From positions 4,870-11,846 of the forward strand of contig NZHB01000002.1 in NCBI GenBank assembly GCA_002691185.1: 6,977 bases of DNA. The letters run 5' to 3'. Numbering within the stretch: position 1 is the stretch's first letter; each line of letters begins with the position of its first letter. Below, in pieces: positions 6,166-6,977 of the stretch. The notes beneath the pieces were generated by a model. It did not search any database and had not been told where the DNA came from. It saw only the letters and a program-made list of their open reading frames with translations. Origin of the DNA: SAR116 cluster bacterium. Its GTDB lineage: Bacteria; Pseudomonadota; Alphaproteobacteria; Puniceispirillales; Marisalimonadaceae. Position numbers and translations under genes: made by a program.

Positions 6166-6977
6166 TTAAATTTTAAATTTCTGCCTAAAAAAACCATCAA
6201 CAAGAACCATATGTGGAAACGTTAAAGCAGCCAATCCAATAAAAATAACTTTAATTAATGCTTCATTTTGGTTGAAGCTAAATGATAAATAATGTAATGA
6301 AAGTGCACCTCCCAACCAACTTAATAAAGAAAATATTGCCATTAACCAGATGGCTTTTGCTTTATTCATAAAGTTAAACAAAGTTGGTATTATTCTTTTC
6401 ATGTGATTAAAGCTGTGTATAAAACAAAAATATAGCGCAAAAGCTAATAAAGGTGGGGAAAACGAAATTATTAAAATGATTGGAAACATTAATTTCAAAT
6501 AATCAATAGAGAAATTTATCCTTTTATAATTTATCAATAAAAAAATTATCGATAAACAACAAAACAAAAGCATAGCTTTTAAAGATATCCATAATAAAGA
6601 TAAATTATTACCAGATAAAATTTTAAAGAATTGCTCTACCTCACTTAGATTTATAAAAATTATTCCTAAAACAATTAAACTGCCATGAGCATAACCTCTG
6701 ATATAGTAAAAATTATCAGAGTTCCATTTTAAATCACCACATCCAAAATGAAATATACTTATTAAAATAAAAGTTATTAGTGAGATGACAGGAAAATAAT
6801 ACCACAAAATTAGTATTACACTTGAGAATAATAAATAACTTATTAAAAAACGAATTTGGAGACTAATTTTTTTTGAGTACCCTAATGTTATTGAAATAGC
6901 ACCATCTAATGCTCCGTGAGGAATGCCCACAAAGAAAATTAAAAATAAGGATAAATAATCCCACCAATATAAATTAA
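6166..6977 (-). CDS. blh: Brp/Blh-family beta-carotene 15,15'-dioxygenase, 5' end beyond the window
   Basis: Membrane enzyme that splits beta-carotene into two retinals, supplying the chromophore of proteorhodopsin. The minus-strand frame has no stop between 6168 and the right edge: 269 residues are visible and the gene starts outside. The GTG at 6930 is an internal valine, not a start, because NLYWWDYLSLFLIFF precedes it and completes the first membrane helix. In visible numbering, the probable iron ligands are H20 (GIPHGALD), H76 (SIFHFG), H187 and H191 (CFIHSFNHMKR). Their spacing is within one residue of H21, H78, H188 and H192 of the characterised marine Blh, so only a few residues are probably missing. 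The carboxyl end GLAALTFPHMVLVDGFFR is also typical. At about 25% GC it is AT-rich, but rsmE samples are similar. Carotenoid or rhodopsin genes may lie to the right; none is visible here. Confidence 0.9.
   Translation of the reverse strand, partial: NLYWWDYLSLFLIFFVGIPHGALDGAISITLGYSKKISLQIRFLISYLLFSSVILILWYYFPVISLITFILISIFHFGCGDLKWNSDNFYYIRGYAHGSLIVLGIIFINLSEVEQFFKILSGNNLSLLWISLKAMLLFCCLSIIFLLINYKRINFSIDYLKLMFPIILIISFSPPLLAFALYFCFIHSFNHMKRIIPTLFNFMNKAKAIWLMAIFSLLSWLGGALSLHYLSFSFNQNEALIKVIFIGLAALTFPHMVLVDGFFRQKFKI

Noticed and set aside
6163..6180. Hairpin in the repeated AAATTT runs between ubiA and blh
   Set aside because: Only A/T pairs, overlapping registers and no clear loop or T-run; not credible as an intrinsic terminator.
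6166..6930. Low GC of blh (about 25% by hand count) as a sign of recent transfer
   Set aside because: Sampled lines of rsmE are about as AT-rich (roughly 26%) and ubiA about 30%; a membrane protein in an AT-rich genome explains it without transfer.

Overview
The window reads as ordinary chromosome of an AT-rich alphaproteobacterium, most likely a streamlined marine, light-using lineage. Three things point there. The neighbourhood tldD / coxB-coxA and gshA-rsmE-ubiA is a typical alphaproteobacterial arrangement. Gene spacing is very tight, with convergent gaps of 7 and 3 bp. The last gene is a Brp/Blh-type beta-carotene 15,15'-dioxygenase, the retinal-making enzyme that accompanies proteorhodopsin in marine bacteria. 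Coding GC in lines I counted by hand runs from about 25% (blh) to about 38% (tldD). SAR11-like, HIMB59/AEGEAN-169-like or SAR116-like bacteria would fit, but the sequence alone does not let me choose.

Layout, left to right. Positions 1-363 (minus strand) hold the first 121 codons of coxA, cut by the window edge. It overlaps the end of coxB (363-1250, minus) by one base, so the two oxidase subunits are translationally coupled. A 258-bp divergent spacer follows, containing a possible 31-codon small ORF and an inverted repeat. Then come tldD (1509-2957, plus), gshA (2965-4311, minus) and rsmE (4411-5166, minus). The tldD and gshA ends meet tail to tail over a hairpin that looks like a two-way terminator. 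ubiA (about 5245-6162, plus) diverges from rsmE and runs tail to tail, 3 bp apart, into blh (6166 to beyond 6977, minus). The blh reading frame is still open at the right edge, so its start lies outside the window.

Functionally the genes are mostly aerobic energy and redox housekeeping: cytochrome c oxidase subunits I and II, an early ubiquinone step (UbiA), the first glutathione step (GshA), a 16S rRNA methyltransferase (RsmE) and a metalloprotease (TldD). The accessory element is Blh, which implies retinal production and therefore probably a rhodopsin and carotenoid genes elsewhere in the genome. I found no tRNA, rRNA, CRISPR array, insertion sequence or phage feature, and no clear sign of a previously undescribed system. 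The most useful second looks are the truncated blh, the Glu-to-Gln change in the CuA motif of CoxB, and the small ORF between coxB and tldD.
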